DNA from: Pelargonium cotyledonis
Taxonomy: Eukaryota > Streptophyta > Magnoliopsida > Geraniales > Geraniaceae
Assembly: GCA_036897625.1 (NCBI GenBank)
Contig: JAYMTA010001071.1
Coordinates: 1-21,973 of the forward strand
DNA: 21,973 nucleotides
Direction: 5' to 3'
The notes beneath the pieces are model-generated. The model searched no databases and had not been told where the DNA came from. It saw only the letters and a list, made by a program, of their open reading frames with translations. The stretch's first letter is position 1. Every line of letters begins with the position of its first letter. Made by a program: the position numbers and the translations under genes. Positions 9,041 to 19,055 of the stretch are shown in pieces.

Positions 9041-10593
9041 AATTAATTGTGTCTCGTTATTACGGAAATTAATTAATTAATTAATCAATTCTTCTATAGA
9101 ATGAAAAGTGAAAACTACTTATTAAAATGTTTCTTTCTTAATTTATTGGTGCATTTAACAATAAATTAGTTTACGGTAGCTTGGAGTTGAGAGATGGACT
9201 AATGTTTGACCCTAAAATGACATCTATTTTACATATCATGCCATTATTGAGTTCCTCCAATCCAATGATGTCATCTAGTGTAAGAAAAATTGAAATACAT
9301 TTTGTACAATCTAAATCTACAAATTTAGTCCTAACTTAAAAAATAGGTTTTGAATTTTTCTTTTAGTACCATTCATAATATTATTGCTCATCCAATTTAT
9401 TTTATTTTTAATATTTTCCATAAAAAGTGTAATTAATATTAAATTAATTCCGTTTAGAATTTTTTACTTCCATTTTTGAATTGAATCCATTTTTTTTCAA
9501 TTCTAATATGATTCCTACGAATGATGTTCGTTTAATGTAGTTTTTAATTTAATTAAAATAGTTAAATTCTCTTTCTCAAGAGTTAAATAAATTCAAATTT
9601 TAAGAAATTGAAATATCATGATAGATGTGTTATTTCAATTCCTTCAAATTTGGAATTATTTAACTCATTTGAGAAAAGAGAATATTTTTTTAATCCCAAC
9701 TATGCCCTCATGAAAAAATTAAACGAACGCAATAATTACAATTTAAAAATACCCAACATGTCTTAATTTTCCAGAATTGCAAATAAAAATTGCTAAACGA
9801 ATGCTACCTAAGTGTTCCTCTTTCTTTTTGTTTTGACAGTTAACTATAGTTTTTTGTTTGGCTATGACTGCTCCTGATTCTTAAAGCAGCGGCATTTTAC
9901 TGAATTTTCACATAACAAATTGTAGACTTTCTTGTTAGGATAGAGAATCTTGCTTAGATAGTAAGTTAAGAGTTGTTAAGATTTGTACAGTGGTAGCGAC
10001 CTTGATTCGCGGTAAGTTTTTATCGGCACATGTGCAGGACAACATAAGACAATTGCAATGAGGGAGAGCATTCCATGTGGTCGCCTTAAACTTCAAGTAC
10101 AATCGTCGCCAGTTGATTGTGGTCCTCATGCTGAAAAGGAGGATTCAAGTAGAGAGTTGAAGTTTCCGTTTAGTACCGACAATTTGGGGGTCGGGTCGGG
10201 TTCAAGTTTGTGTAGGGATACCCGGAACCAACCCAGGTCTCGGTTTTTGTATCAATTTCTAGTTGAAAATGTATGTGACAATCTTTCAACCTGAAAGGCC
10301 AAGCACTTGACTCTAGCAAGAAGTACAAATTGATAAAATCAGACACCACCATTAGTATATGTCAAATGCTTCATTCCATAGCTTCCAGGTCTTCATTACT
10401 ATGAGTCTAAGGTGCAGGAATGACCTGCATTTTTCTTTCCATTTCTTCAATTTCCTTTGATTATCTTGTATGCACCAAAGTTACAATATATACTGATACA
10501 GCTATGAGCACATTATGTATTACATGAAAATGTACATCTACATATATATTATACCCTGCGTGATCGGTCTATGATCTCCTGCTAATTTGTCAA
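9041..10593. other. Intergenic spacer between the transporter promoter and the synaptotagmin 3' end
   Basis: No gene. The transporter promoter side (9041-9120) has a TTAATTAATTAATTAATTAA run. The interval 9180-9830 is very AT-rich with nothing recognisable. At about 10180-10240 there is GGGGGTCGGGTCGGGTT and ATACCCGGAACC, akin to the GGGTCGG-rich repeats at 20600-21090. Sequence from about 10300 to 10593 would be 3' UTR and downstream flank of the synaptotagmin gene. Confidence 0.4.
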
Positions 10594-13500
10594 TCAAGGA
10601 TTGCGGAATATTGTCTTTGGCGTCCACTTGAGATACAAAGTAAGCATTCCTGATGGAGACCCGTCAATGGGATAAGTCGCCTGAACCTCGCCTTCTATTA
10701 ACACCCTTGTCAGGGTCAGGATACATCTCCCAATTTTGTCCTGACAATTATTTAACAGAAATTTAGTATATAGTTGAACAAAACTTGTTCAAATGAGTTC
10801 AGAATTCGATAATGTTGCTTGAATCAATCCAACATCTTCGGGAGTCATTTTGAATTGTAGATCACCGAAAACTCAAACGGAGCTTAAATGAAAGAATGTG
10901 TATGTAATAACATTGTTATAAGGATGTCATGTACCTTCCCAAAAGTGTCATGATCCCAAACTTCCAATATTAACATCTCATGTAATCCATCTTCAACCAC
11001 AAAGTCGAATGTTTGGTTCCATATTGGATTCAGGTTGTTGTGTACAACCTGAAAAAACAGAAAATAATAAAGATTCATTTAACCTGAGTATCTTACATAT
11101 TCATGCTGTTACGTTTATACAATTACCTATATAAATAACAGCCTAAGAACATGAGTGGCTATTGTACGTAATTCAAAAATCTGTTTCTCACCCGAGTCTT
11201 GACTCTTGTTGCAGATTTCTTCATCATGAGGACAACGTAAGGATCGGCCTTTCCCATAAAATCTACAATAGGCAAATTTTCAGCTGATATCACAGTCACA
11301 TTTAGTACACCTCTCACAATGATTTCTTTTTTCTTCTGAGTAAGTGCTTTTTCGAGTTGAGCAGAATCATCAGCTTCGCCTCCAAGCTTAAGGGCCTTCT
11401 CCAAAGAAGTTAACCTGAAATCCGGGTTAAATGGGATTTTAAGGCTACTTTCCGTGCCAAATGGACAATATAAAAGCTCCAACTCCACCTGAAGCCAAGG
11501 AAAATATATAAGAGACAAAAATGGTTGTAGGAATAGGAAGTTATCCTTTTTTTCAACTGTTTTGAGCTTCCTACTAATTGAGGTGAGGCTTGGTGCAACT
11601 GTAATGTTGCTGCCTTGTGACCTTAAGGTCACATGTTCTATATATTAAAAGGTATAGTATGTAGTTTAAATATATAGCAGTAGTCTCACCTGACCACGGT
11701 CTTTTTTGTCTCGTTGGACCTGTAAGTCCTTGACCAGTTTCAGCCAGACATCCTTAACTTTACCAGGCACAAGTTCCTTCAGTGGCACTAGAGCACAACC
11801 GAGGAGTTCAGCTGCCTGAACCCCTTCATCGTCAAAAACTCGTACTGTCAAGTTTTGAGTAGATGCATCTTCAACTGCAAACTCAAAGTGCTCATTCCAT
11901 ATTGGATTCAACTGGTTATTCTGAAGATGCGATGAATGATATAATTTCAGTACTATACGTTGAGAAACTATAAATGCATAGATGAAAAAGGCGGGTTGGC
12001 TCACAATTGTTTTGCTTGTTTTCATTCTCTCGCGTGTTGGACGAACAAATAATACAGCAAAGGGGTCAGATTTTCCGAGGATGTCCTTATTTACTAAGCC
12101 CTTCGCCTGCACGAGCTTCACGTCTAATGTTCCACATGGCTTTAGCTCCAAGTGTCTGGCAGAAGACAAAAGACCATACATCAAACTATGTGTTTTTTAT
12201 ACTGAAAATGACAGGATAGTAGTAAATGAGAATATAATTGAGGTCTACTACTGTAAAAATGAGTATTGCCACACTGAAAATCTGAAAAGCTAGACTAGTG
12301 TACCTGTAATCCCCGGGTATTATGGGTATGATATTCCTAACTGGCCATGTTATAGAATCTTCAATAGCATCTCGTATTGTTCCCTATACGAAATGTGTGA
12401 GTATTCATTAGTGCTCGAGTTAACAAATAGTGATAAATACAGTGCAGAAGCCATAAACATAACTGTATTACACGATGCCATGTTCTTTTATATAGTGCAA
12501 CAGCCAAGGAAAACAGTTAGATTTGCTTAGAATGCTAACAGAAACAGAATAACTGATCTCAAAGTCTTGAACACGAGAGAGTAATTCCTTCATTTATTGT
12601 TTAAAATGTTACGTCAAAGTTGAACTAGGCTGGAATCTCATGAAAATATGCTGCATGACTTTTATTTCTTCATCTCAAGAACTTTGGTTATCTTGTATTC
12701 CAACTATATGTTCAGATATGATCTCAGTGATACTTATGTATTACTCGAAATTTATCTGGAAACTATGTAGTTAGCAACAGATTTAATTTGTTTGATGAAC
12801 TAATAACGGTCTATATACGAGATAACAATCAGTAGCATTTTACAAAGAAAAAATAAAGAACGTGAAATGATCGAAAACATATAAGTATAATTATCGATAT
12901 AGTTTGGACACACCAAGACAGTATTAGTCAGCTTTGAAATAAGCATTAGTATTTCCATGTAGACATTGTATATCACATATTCAACATCTTCTTAATACTG
13001 AATTATCGAAACAATAATTACAGTTAGACTTTCATATCAGCATGTCAGAGAAATAACAGAAGAACCAAATTTTGGCCAAACCTCAATTGCATCGGATACT
13101 CCTGGGATTGAAGCTATATCTCCACCAATAATTTTGATCGTAAAATCAAGATTTCTCTGTTGACAAATCCATAACATATGAAGAGTCAATATGCATTCGT
13201 ACACGAGTTTAATACTAAGGGAAGAGCCTCTTCCCAGAACCATTGTAAAACTGCGTACATAAACAGCCCTTCCAGGCCTCAAAATGGTAGCCATAGGAGG
13301 CTCGTGCACTGGACTATTCTTTCTAAAAATGAATATCATACACAATATGTGATATGCATGAATCTGTCTGATCTAACCAACCATGTAGTTTAAGGAACAA
13401 CTTATACAGATAGCTCACATTTTCTCTTAATGAAACTACAATGGCTCCAAAACCTGGCAACTCAGGAACAAGTGGTTTCAACATTATCCTTAAAAGGCCT

Positions 13501-14765
13501 GTAAATCCAATATTTTTAACCTGTATGAACATATAAAATGAAATTATCAACAACACATTCGAAGGCATGCAAATATTTATGCTGTTCTACTTCTACCAAG
13601 AACAAAATAACAATGTAAAGCTTGAGCAATTAGGCAAAGACTAACCTCTATGGGTAGTCCCACGCCAACTAGGGTTCTGATATCCAGTACAAGTTCCGGG
13701 TTTCCATCCCACTTCAGTTCTAATTCTATGGTCACTCCATTGTCACTCTCACCTTCAAGTACTGTAACTCCTAAAGAACATCAGCAAAAACACTTGTAAC
13801 TAGCATTTTTCTTCCGATGAATAAAATCAGAATGATCTTGTATGGAATGTACCTAACAACAAGTTTAATTTAAGAAGCAAACCTGTAAATTGAGGAGCCA
13901 CAGTGCCAAGAGTCAGCTTTGAAAATGTGAGAGATTGTATAATTATCGGTCTATATTGTTCAAGAAGTGGCTCCACATTACTCCTTATCAGCTCAGATGC
14001 TGCCTATGCCATCACACACAGCAAATCCAAAAACATAAGAACAAGTCAAATTCCACAATCTTGATCACAACATTCAACTAAAAATATTGCATACACATGT
14101 AAAGTCAAATTTCACGATTTTAATCAAACACACAAACAAAACTCGCCTCATCCACATAGGGCCAAATCTTTTCAAGCTGCATATTGAGCCAATTTAACTG
14201 CAATCACACAAAACCAAAATCCCATTTCCATGTCAAAACCTACTCAACAAAAACACAAACATCTACAATAAAGTTACTAGCTTATGACATTGAGGTCGGG
14301 TTTAGGTGAACCGGAACAAAACTGTAAATATGAATGAGTCTCTCCAAAACCCACAATCATATAAACAGATAGAAACACACACACACACATATATATAGGC
14401 ATATGTATATGTATATGTATAGGTTAAATGGATAGAAAATGCAGAGAAAGAGGTGAAACTCAACTTTTGCATATTAGAGAAGACAACCCAAGATGGGTAC
14501 AAATCAGATGGAAGAATTGCTTTAGAATCTCCGACTGTCATTCTCGCAAATGCTGCCACTGTGGTTGCCTAAACCATTATATTCATAAAATAAAAATTGA
14601 AAATCATATAAAAAGCAAAATTGATTTAAGATTTATGAAGACGATTGTAGATAAAATTACCAGGTGCGAGCGACGCATGGATCGGGTTTTCTCGCAACGA
14701 ACAAATGTTTTGATCATCAAAAAACCAAAACCAATGCCGAAAATCACACCATAGAGGAAAGACAT
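10594..14765 (-). CDS. SYT: Plant synaptotagmin (SYT4/SYT5 type), SMP and double C2 domain membrane tether
   Basis: Thirteen exons: 14765-14661, 14568-14464, 14197-14147, 14003-13883, 13770-13646, 13520-13419, 13156-13082, 12383-12304, 12155-12005, 11920-11690, 11488-11192, 11048-10935 and 10740-10594. They total 1704 bases, in phase throughout, giving 567 residues plus TGA, the usual length of the family. Residues 1-20 form a hydrophobic anchor (MSFLYGVIFGIGFGFLMI). ATTVAAFARMTV and PSWVVFS lead into an SMP lipid-transfer domain (about 65-250; WPYVDEAASEL, APQFTGV, VKNIGFTG, DSITWPVR). C2A is about 256-375 (LDVKLVQAKGL, GKSDPFA, LNPIWNEHFEF, FDDEG) and C2B about 438-555 (VLNVTVISAENLP, GKADPYV, LNPIWNQTFDFVVEDGLHE, VWDHDTFGKDKIG). 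The aspartates in these C2 loops are those that usually bind calcium. Family members tether ER to plasma membrane and move lipids. Two donors are unusual: GC at 14146-14145, and no in-phase GT after exon 2. SYT4 versus SYT5 orthology cannot be settled by eye. Confidence 0.9.
11578..11642 (+). repeat. Au-like SINE, 5' fragment, in a synaptotagmin intron
   Basis: GAGGCTTGGTGCAACTG, then GTTGCTGCCTTGTGACC and GGTCACATGTTC follow the head of the plant Au SINE (pattern GAGGCTTGGTGCAACGGTAA, GTTGCCATGTGACC, GGTCACGGGTTC). Both internal promoter regions (A-like GGTGCAAC, B-like GGTCACATGTTC) are recognisable. The distal part (GCAGAAATGCAGGG and the T-rich tail) is absent, so it is truncated or decayed. 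It lies between exons 10 and 11, antisense to the gene. Confidence 0.55.
12384..13081 (-). other. Largest synaptotagmin intron, no additional feature
   Basis: AT-rich 698-base intron between exons 7 and 8. The frame joins as DAIE|GTIRDAIEDSITWPVR, so no exon is missing. No insertion or RNA gene was recognised. Confidence 0.6.
14004..14146 (-). other. GC-AG intron of the synaptotagmin gene
   Basis: The exon 3/4 join must give WPYVDE|AASEL to match the family and keep frame. That places the donor at GAG|GCGAGT (14146-14141) and the acceptor at ATAG|GCA. The nearest GT (14142-14141) would put a stop in frame. GC donors with AG|GCAAGT-like context are a known minor class in plants. Confidence 0.75.
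14377..14422. repeat. CA and TATG microsatellites
   Basis: Seven or so AC units, then ATATATA, then TATGTATATG-type repeats, within intron 2 of the synaptotagmin gene. Confidence 0.9.
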
Positions 14766-14798
14766 TGTTTTTTTCTTGTTGTTGTTGTTGTTGTTGTT
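14766..14798 (-). promoter_or_regulatory. AAC-repeat 5' leader of the synaptotagmin gene
   Basis: Read on the minus strand, about six to seven AAC units are followed by AAGAAAAAAACA and then the ATG at 14765. The start is chosen by the family N-terminus and its hydrophobic anchor. An unstructured CAA/AAC-rich leader with AACA before ATG is a favourable plant start context. A TATATATT tract at about 14808-14816 could be the TATA box, which would make the leader very short. That part is inference. Confidence 0.4.
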
Positions 14799-14829
14799 TT
14801 AGAAATTAATATATATTCTCGATTAATTG

Positions 14830-15083
14830 AGAGACAATGCATGAAAAGTAACCAAACCCAGAGAGGCTAGCTAGCGAACTAGTATCAGGTCGATAGAGCT
14901 TCATGGGTTTGCAACTGGAAATTCCAGAATTCAAAGCATTGAGACAAGTCGTACGGCCGAGGAATATTTAGATTAATTTAGTTTATTAATTTTTTTGACG
15001 GGAATTTAGTTTATTAATTAATTCAAAGGGTAATGATAGGTAACTATACTAAACTCCATTTTATATCAAAGGGATATTCACGT
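14830..15083. other. Upstream flank of the synaptotagmin gene
   Basis: Minus-strand promoter side with CT-rich and TAGCTAGC segments. The sequence AATTTAGTTTATTAAT occurs twice at about 14965-15020. No gene. Confidence 0.35.
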
Positions 15084-15279
15084 CAGTTGACTGATATAAC
15101 TTTATATCAGTTGTACTAATGAGGTGACGACACCTCATTTAAAATCATAGATCCAGACGGGTCGCTCCTCTCCGCTCCGCTCCGCTCCCACAAATTCACT
15201 TGAGTGAAATTTAATAAGGTGTTATCACCCCATTGACTTGGTTAAGTTGCAACTGATATAAAGTTATATCAGTCAACTG
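15084..15279. mobile_element. Hairpin element with perfect 30-bp terminal inverted repeats (MITE-like)
   Basis: 15084-15113 (starts CAGTTGACTGATATAAC) and 15250-15279 (ends ATATCAGTCAACTG) are exact reverse complements over 30 bases. Inside, AATGAGGTG and CACCTCATT flank a 4-base spacer as a second inverted repeat, and a weaker AAGGTG/CACCCC pair lies further right. There is also a CCGCTCCGCTCCGCTCC simple repeat. The element is about 196 bp, non-coding, and fits a miniature inverted-repeat element. No clear target-site duplication borders it, so the superfamily is unknown. Confidence 0.6.
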
Positions 15280-15389
15280 ATACACATTTTACTCTTTATA
15301 ACAAATAATTGCTCTCAAGTTTTAATGTTCAAATTTATTAGTTACATTTAACGGAAAATCATCATGTGATAAATACATGATATGTTATA

Positions 15390-15631
15390 TTCCCTCCGTC
15401 CTAAAATGAGTGTCCTCCTTTCTATTTTGAGAAAAATTAAGGAGAATTTAGTTAATGTGGTATATTTACTATTGTATCCTCATGATCATGTGTTTAGAGA
15501 TTCTAACTAATTTTTTATAAGGGTATTATTGACAATTTATACATAATTAACTTACTAGAAAAAGAAACAAGACACTCATTTTAAAACAAAAATGAAAAAA
15601 AAATAGAACACTCATTTTGGAACGGAGGGAG
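15390..15631. mobile_element. Stowaway-like (Tc1/mariner) MITE
   Basis: The left end CCCTCCGTCCTAAAATGAGTG and the right end CACTCATTTTGGAACGGAGG are imperfect inverted repeats of the well-known CTCCCTCCGT Stowaway terminus. Both ends abut TA (15388-15389 and 15632-15633), the target duplication of this superfamily. At about 242 bp with an AT-rich, non-coding interior it is a typical non-autonomous copy. Confidence 0.85.
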
Positions 15632-15633
15632 TA

Positions 15634-15779
15634 TATCTTAATTAATTCCGAAATTACTCTTTCATATCTAGGTAAAACTTTTTAAAATTCATACAAAGTT
15701 AACAGATATGTGTAAAAGACAAAAATAGCCCTATGTTAATACTCATAGTTATACGCTTATATCATCAAAACTCGCTTTG
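15634..15779. other. Short spacer between MITE and LINE relic
   Basis: AT-rich, nothing recognised. Confidence 0.4.
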
Positions 15780-16165
15780 CAAAAAGAACACCACCATAGA
15801 GCGAGAGATATGTGAAGGCCTCTCATGAATCCAGCAAATCGAGTCGTGCTGAAAGGTGTTAATACGACGGCCGTGAGGGTTGCCTAGATTAAGGTTATGC
15901 GTCCTCCAAGCGAGGTGTATTTGCACTGCCACGAATCCAAGCGCTTCCTGAATTCGGAGAATTCGGAACTTGAAACGGAATCACCAAAGATTTAGCGAAA
16001 TTAATCTTGAGTCTTCAAACCAGCTGAAAAAATTCCAACGTCTTTCGAATATTTGAAAAATCTATACCCGGGTTTTCGGCATTGACGAACAAAATAGTAT
16101 CATCGACGAGTTGCAAATGTGAGACTTCGACGCCGGAGATTGAGATGCCTATAAAGATGGCTATG
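15780..16165 (-). mobile_element. LINE (L1-type) reverse-transcriptase relic
   Basis: Minus-strand translation gives EVSHLQLVDDTILFVNAEN, then RLKINFAKSLVIPF, and in a second frame SLGGRITLI followed by ATLTAV. This is the order of plant non-LTR reverse transcriptase: the HLQFADDT catalytic block, the LKVNxxKS block, and the SLGGRxTLIK block. The catalytic alanine of FADDT is replaced by valine (LVDDT). There is a stop before RLKIN, a frame change before SLGGR, and a stop in place of the lysine codon. Only part of the palm/thumb region remains, and no endonuclease or poly-A end is seen. It is an old dead copy. Confidence 0.75.
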
Positions 16166-16560
16166 ATATGAAAACTTGATCTGGGGCCTTAGGCTTTGGG
16201 CCCTGGGCTTAACCAAATTAGTATTAGGCCTATTTACGTAGTCAATTTATCTAAAATATTCTTGCAGTTTATATAGTAGTTGTGTAGTAGTGAGAATAAT
16301 CTAGAATAGCTTACTAGGGAGAGTTCTCTAGAAAATTGTTGTGTCTAGAGATCTTCATTGCCTACTATAAATATGGATGTGTCCTTACTATTTGCATCAA
16401 GTCAAAATCAAAGTTTCCTCTTCCATAGAGAGTCCCCAACTTCTCTAATCTACATAAGATCCTAATACTGTCAAACATTTTCCCAAATACCCCCAAAACT
16501 AATTTTTCTACCAACAGGGAAACATATATATACATCTCATATGTAACATCAACATGCACA
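16166..16560 (+). mobile_element. Possible solo LTR-like fossil
   Basis: Promoter-like sequence of the sort found in plant retrotransposon LTRs: a TATA-like CTATAAATATGG at about 16364, preceded by repeated TCTAGA-type motifs and followed by a long pyrimidine-rich leader. No internal coding region, no partner LTR and no sure TG..CA ends or target duplication are visible. The call is weak and the borders are approximate. Confidence 0.25.
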
Positions 16561-16680
16561 AATTAGCACATTTTTCTAGTCCAAGGTATCCTTACTACTT
16601 TCTTTTTAAAAAAACTTATGAATTAACACATTTTTCACGTCCAAGATATCCTTACTACTTTCTTTTGAAAAAAACTTATG
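16561..16680. repeat. 60-bp tandem duplication
   Basis: 16561-16620 and 16621-16680 are adjacent copies of one 60-bp unit, with about six differences. Both contain CACATTTTTC, GTCCAAG and ATCCTTACTACTTTCTTTT, and both end AAACTTATG. Confidence 0.9.
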
Positions 16681-16722
16681 AATACCAAATGAGTGCTCAT
16701 AGTTTAATTGTAATTATTTTAG

Positions 16723-17456
16723 GTTATACCTAAGCTGGAGATAGCGACTGCTGAAAGTAATCATGAGACATGGTTTGTTGAAGTTGTCAACTTATGGAAT
16801 AAACTTTCAGCAGTTGGCACTTTTCAGAAAGTGCTTATCTCGGAACTGTCAGAGGGAATTACATCTAAAACCCTGAATGAGCTATCGCTGGAATTGTACG
16901 AGGAATCAATATGTTTTGTTGCATTACTTATAATCTATCAAAGTTTGATAGTGTGATATGTATTAAGAAATTTAAGCTTCAAGTTTTTATTACAAGTGTG
17001 CAAATGCTATTTCCACAGATGATGTGATTCTTTTGTGAAACTGGTAAGTGAAGATTTATAAGTTTCTAGTATGGTTTTTGGTTTGGAAGTTTTGAAATTG
17101 AAATCTATGCTAGAGATGCGGCTAGAGCGGGTTGGAAAAGCACTGTGTTCCCCGTCTATGAAGATGGACTTTATCAAGTTTTGTAGGCAAATGGGTGGAA
17201 AAGCCAATAGAGCGTATCATGATTGATTCAAGAAGATGATGTTGCACGACCTTGATCAGTACCTCAATGCCATCTCCCTGACCAGGCAAGAGTGAAACTT
17301 TTAACTTTTTTGATATGTTAAAAACTTGAACTTTTGTTGATGTGTCTGAGTTTTCTATAGCTAGAAACATTGAGGAACAAAGAAAAGGAAAAGCTGTCTG
17401 GTTTCATGGAAGCTGCTAGCATAGACGGGATGGTCAGTGCAGGGTTGCTGAGTTAA
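16723..17456 (+). pseudogene. Relic of an unrecognised multi-exon gene, C-terminal part
   Basis: Three protein-like blocks lie in order on the plus strand. The first (16723 to about 16910), after TTTTAG, reads VIPKLEIATAESNHETWFVE, then LWNKLSAVGTFQKVL and LNELSLELYEES. A small possible exon (17019-17043) lies between CACAG and GTAAGTG and carries CDSFVKL. The third (17114-17279) reads MRLERVGKALCSPSM, then MDFIKFCRQMGGKANRAYHD, a TGA, FKKMMLHDLDQYLNAISLTR. The last (17361-17456), after TCTATAG, reads LETLRNKEKEKLSGFMEAAS and ends at TAA. The composition is that of a real helical protein and the splice borders are partly preserved. The TGA (probably an old TGG) and poor phase around the small exon mark it as inactive. 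I do not recognise the family. Confidence 0.5.
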
Positions 17457-17501
17457 TGAGCAGATATTCGTGAACCACCTGAACTAGATTACTGAACACA
17501 T

Positions 17502-17832
17502 ATGCTATATAGTGTACAAAACACATAAACAGATACTACATATAGTGAAAAAAATCATTACACAACATACTCAAATATAGCATTTTGGTGCGGTAAGGTG
17601 TCAAAAGTCCTAGGCTATGGTTAGGAGGCAAAATCTCTTTCCTGAACACTATTGGTTTCTTGTTCAAACTTGTAAATATTCATCTTTTAAGGTTCTTTAC
17701 GCCGTTGCAAGAACGGATTTCGCCACCTTTCTATATCAAAACATACTCAAATATAGTGAAAATATCATTACAGAAGCTATGTAGTGTACAGAACACATAC
17801 TCAGATACTCAGATACAGTGAAAAAATTATTA
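17502..17832. repeat. Local imperfect direct duplication
   Basis: About 60 bases at 17502-17560 (GCTATATAGTGTACAAAACAC through GTGAAAAAAATCATTA) recur at 17775-17832 (GCTATGTAGTGTACAGAACAC through GTGAAAAAATTATTA). Between them CATACTCAAATATAG occurs twice (17566 and 17742 regions). A smaller doublet with GATGTTAAATTTCAATA follows at 17851-17893. Confidence 0.6.
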
Positions 17833-17893
17833 GTATTTTTACAAATAATTTGATGTTAAATTTCAATAGTTGTATGATGTTAAATTTCAATAA

Positions 17894-19055
17894 TCGGTCT
17901 ACATACAATAGTTTGGACTAAGAGGTCAACTTTGTTAGTAGGGTTAAAGTTCATTGTGTTAGATGGATGATTATTACTCGGTGCAAGCAATTCTCTTTTG
18001 ATGTGTGTATAAATGTCCTCTCATACAAATCTCCAAACACAACAATAAAAACCGTGAATCGTCTTCTCAAACTTCACAGGGCCGTATTGCTGGCTTAGTC
18101 TTTTGCTTACTTCCCAACTTATTTCGGATGGTCCACATTTCCCTGATAAAATGCTTTAGGAAAACATGCAAATCATTAAAACACTAGCAACCAAATGTAA
18201 TAAAGAAAAATAAAGGGTTAAATAGTTTTGTCTTCCACACACTAACATTTTTATTTTCTTTAACTTCTAATTAGGGTTTTGTATGGTTTAAACCTTTGGA
18301 CTGCACTATTTTCACGAATTAAACTCATGTAATTGATCTTGCCTTGTTTTGATATGAAACGTCAATATTCCACCTAAGATTTCTGACCACGATAACAGTA
18401 CACATATGACTTTAACTATTATAGATGGAATGAAATCATTTCATTTTTTATTTTTTAGATATTGTTTTGGGCATGGTTTCATCAAAAAAAGAGAACGTTT
18501 TCGTCTATCTATTACAACTGAAGGTTGACATGGAATCTTATACGGCATAATGATGACTTACTCTCACGCCCGAGGCGGAGTCCTGCTAACACTACCCTAA
18601 ATTCTTTGTTCCTTCGATGTGTTTTCCTTCCACATGCTACAGGTTCAACACAAAACCAGTTCCTCACTAAGATTGTACAAAACTAACCTAACCTTCCTTA
18701 ATTAACATACAAATAATGATATATGTCCCAAAGATTGTACAAAACTATTTATACAAGAAAAAAATGTCCAATAGAATATTTGATCCATTGAAAACATGTC
18801 GATTTAGTTCTTGATCCATCAGTCGAGTCAATTTAGACCAAAGATTATCTTATCATTTCACTTTAGGCCAAATATTTTCAGAGACGGTGTCAAATCAGGA
18901 CATTCTATCAAATTTATCGACGGAATCCGCCGAATAAAATATTACACGTAAGTATGGTTTAACGGATTCCGTGTAATTCATGGACAGAATCAAGAATATA
19001 TAAAATAACGTTAGTGTCATATATATCGAATTATTATTCATCTAAACTCAATATT
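17894..19055. other. Intergenic, no gene seen
   Basis: AT-rich. A plus-strand open frame at 18005-18187 is not protein-like. Around 18780-18960 there is sequence in the style of an interspersed repeat (TTGATCCAT, TTTAGACCAAAG, TTTAGGCCAAAT) without definable ends. Confidence 0.4.

Noticed and set aside
10058-10352. Open frames on both strands near 10.1-10.35 kb
   Set aside because: No protein similarity. The sequence holds a GGGTCGGGT repeat-like block and is better explained as intergenic repeat.
11982-12293. Plus-strand open frames across 12.0-12.3 kb
   Set aside because: They are antisense to synaptotagmin exon 9 and the adjoining introns.
13037-13393. Open frames across 13.0-13.4 kb as separate genes
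   Set aside because: They overlap synaptotagmin exons 6-7 and the introns beside them. Only the exon parts carry protein similarity.
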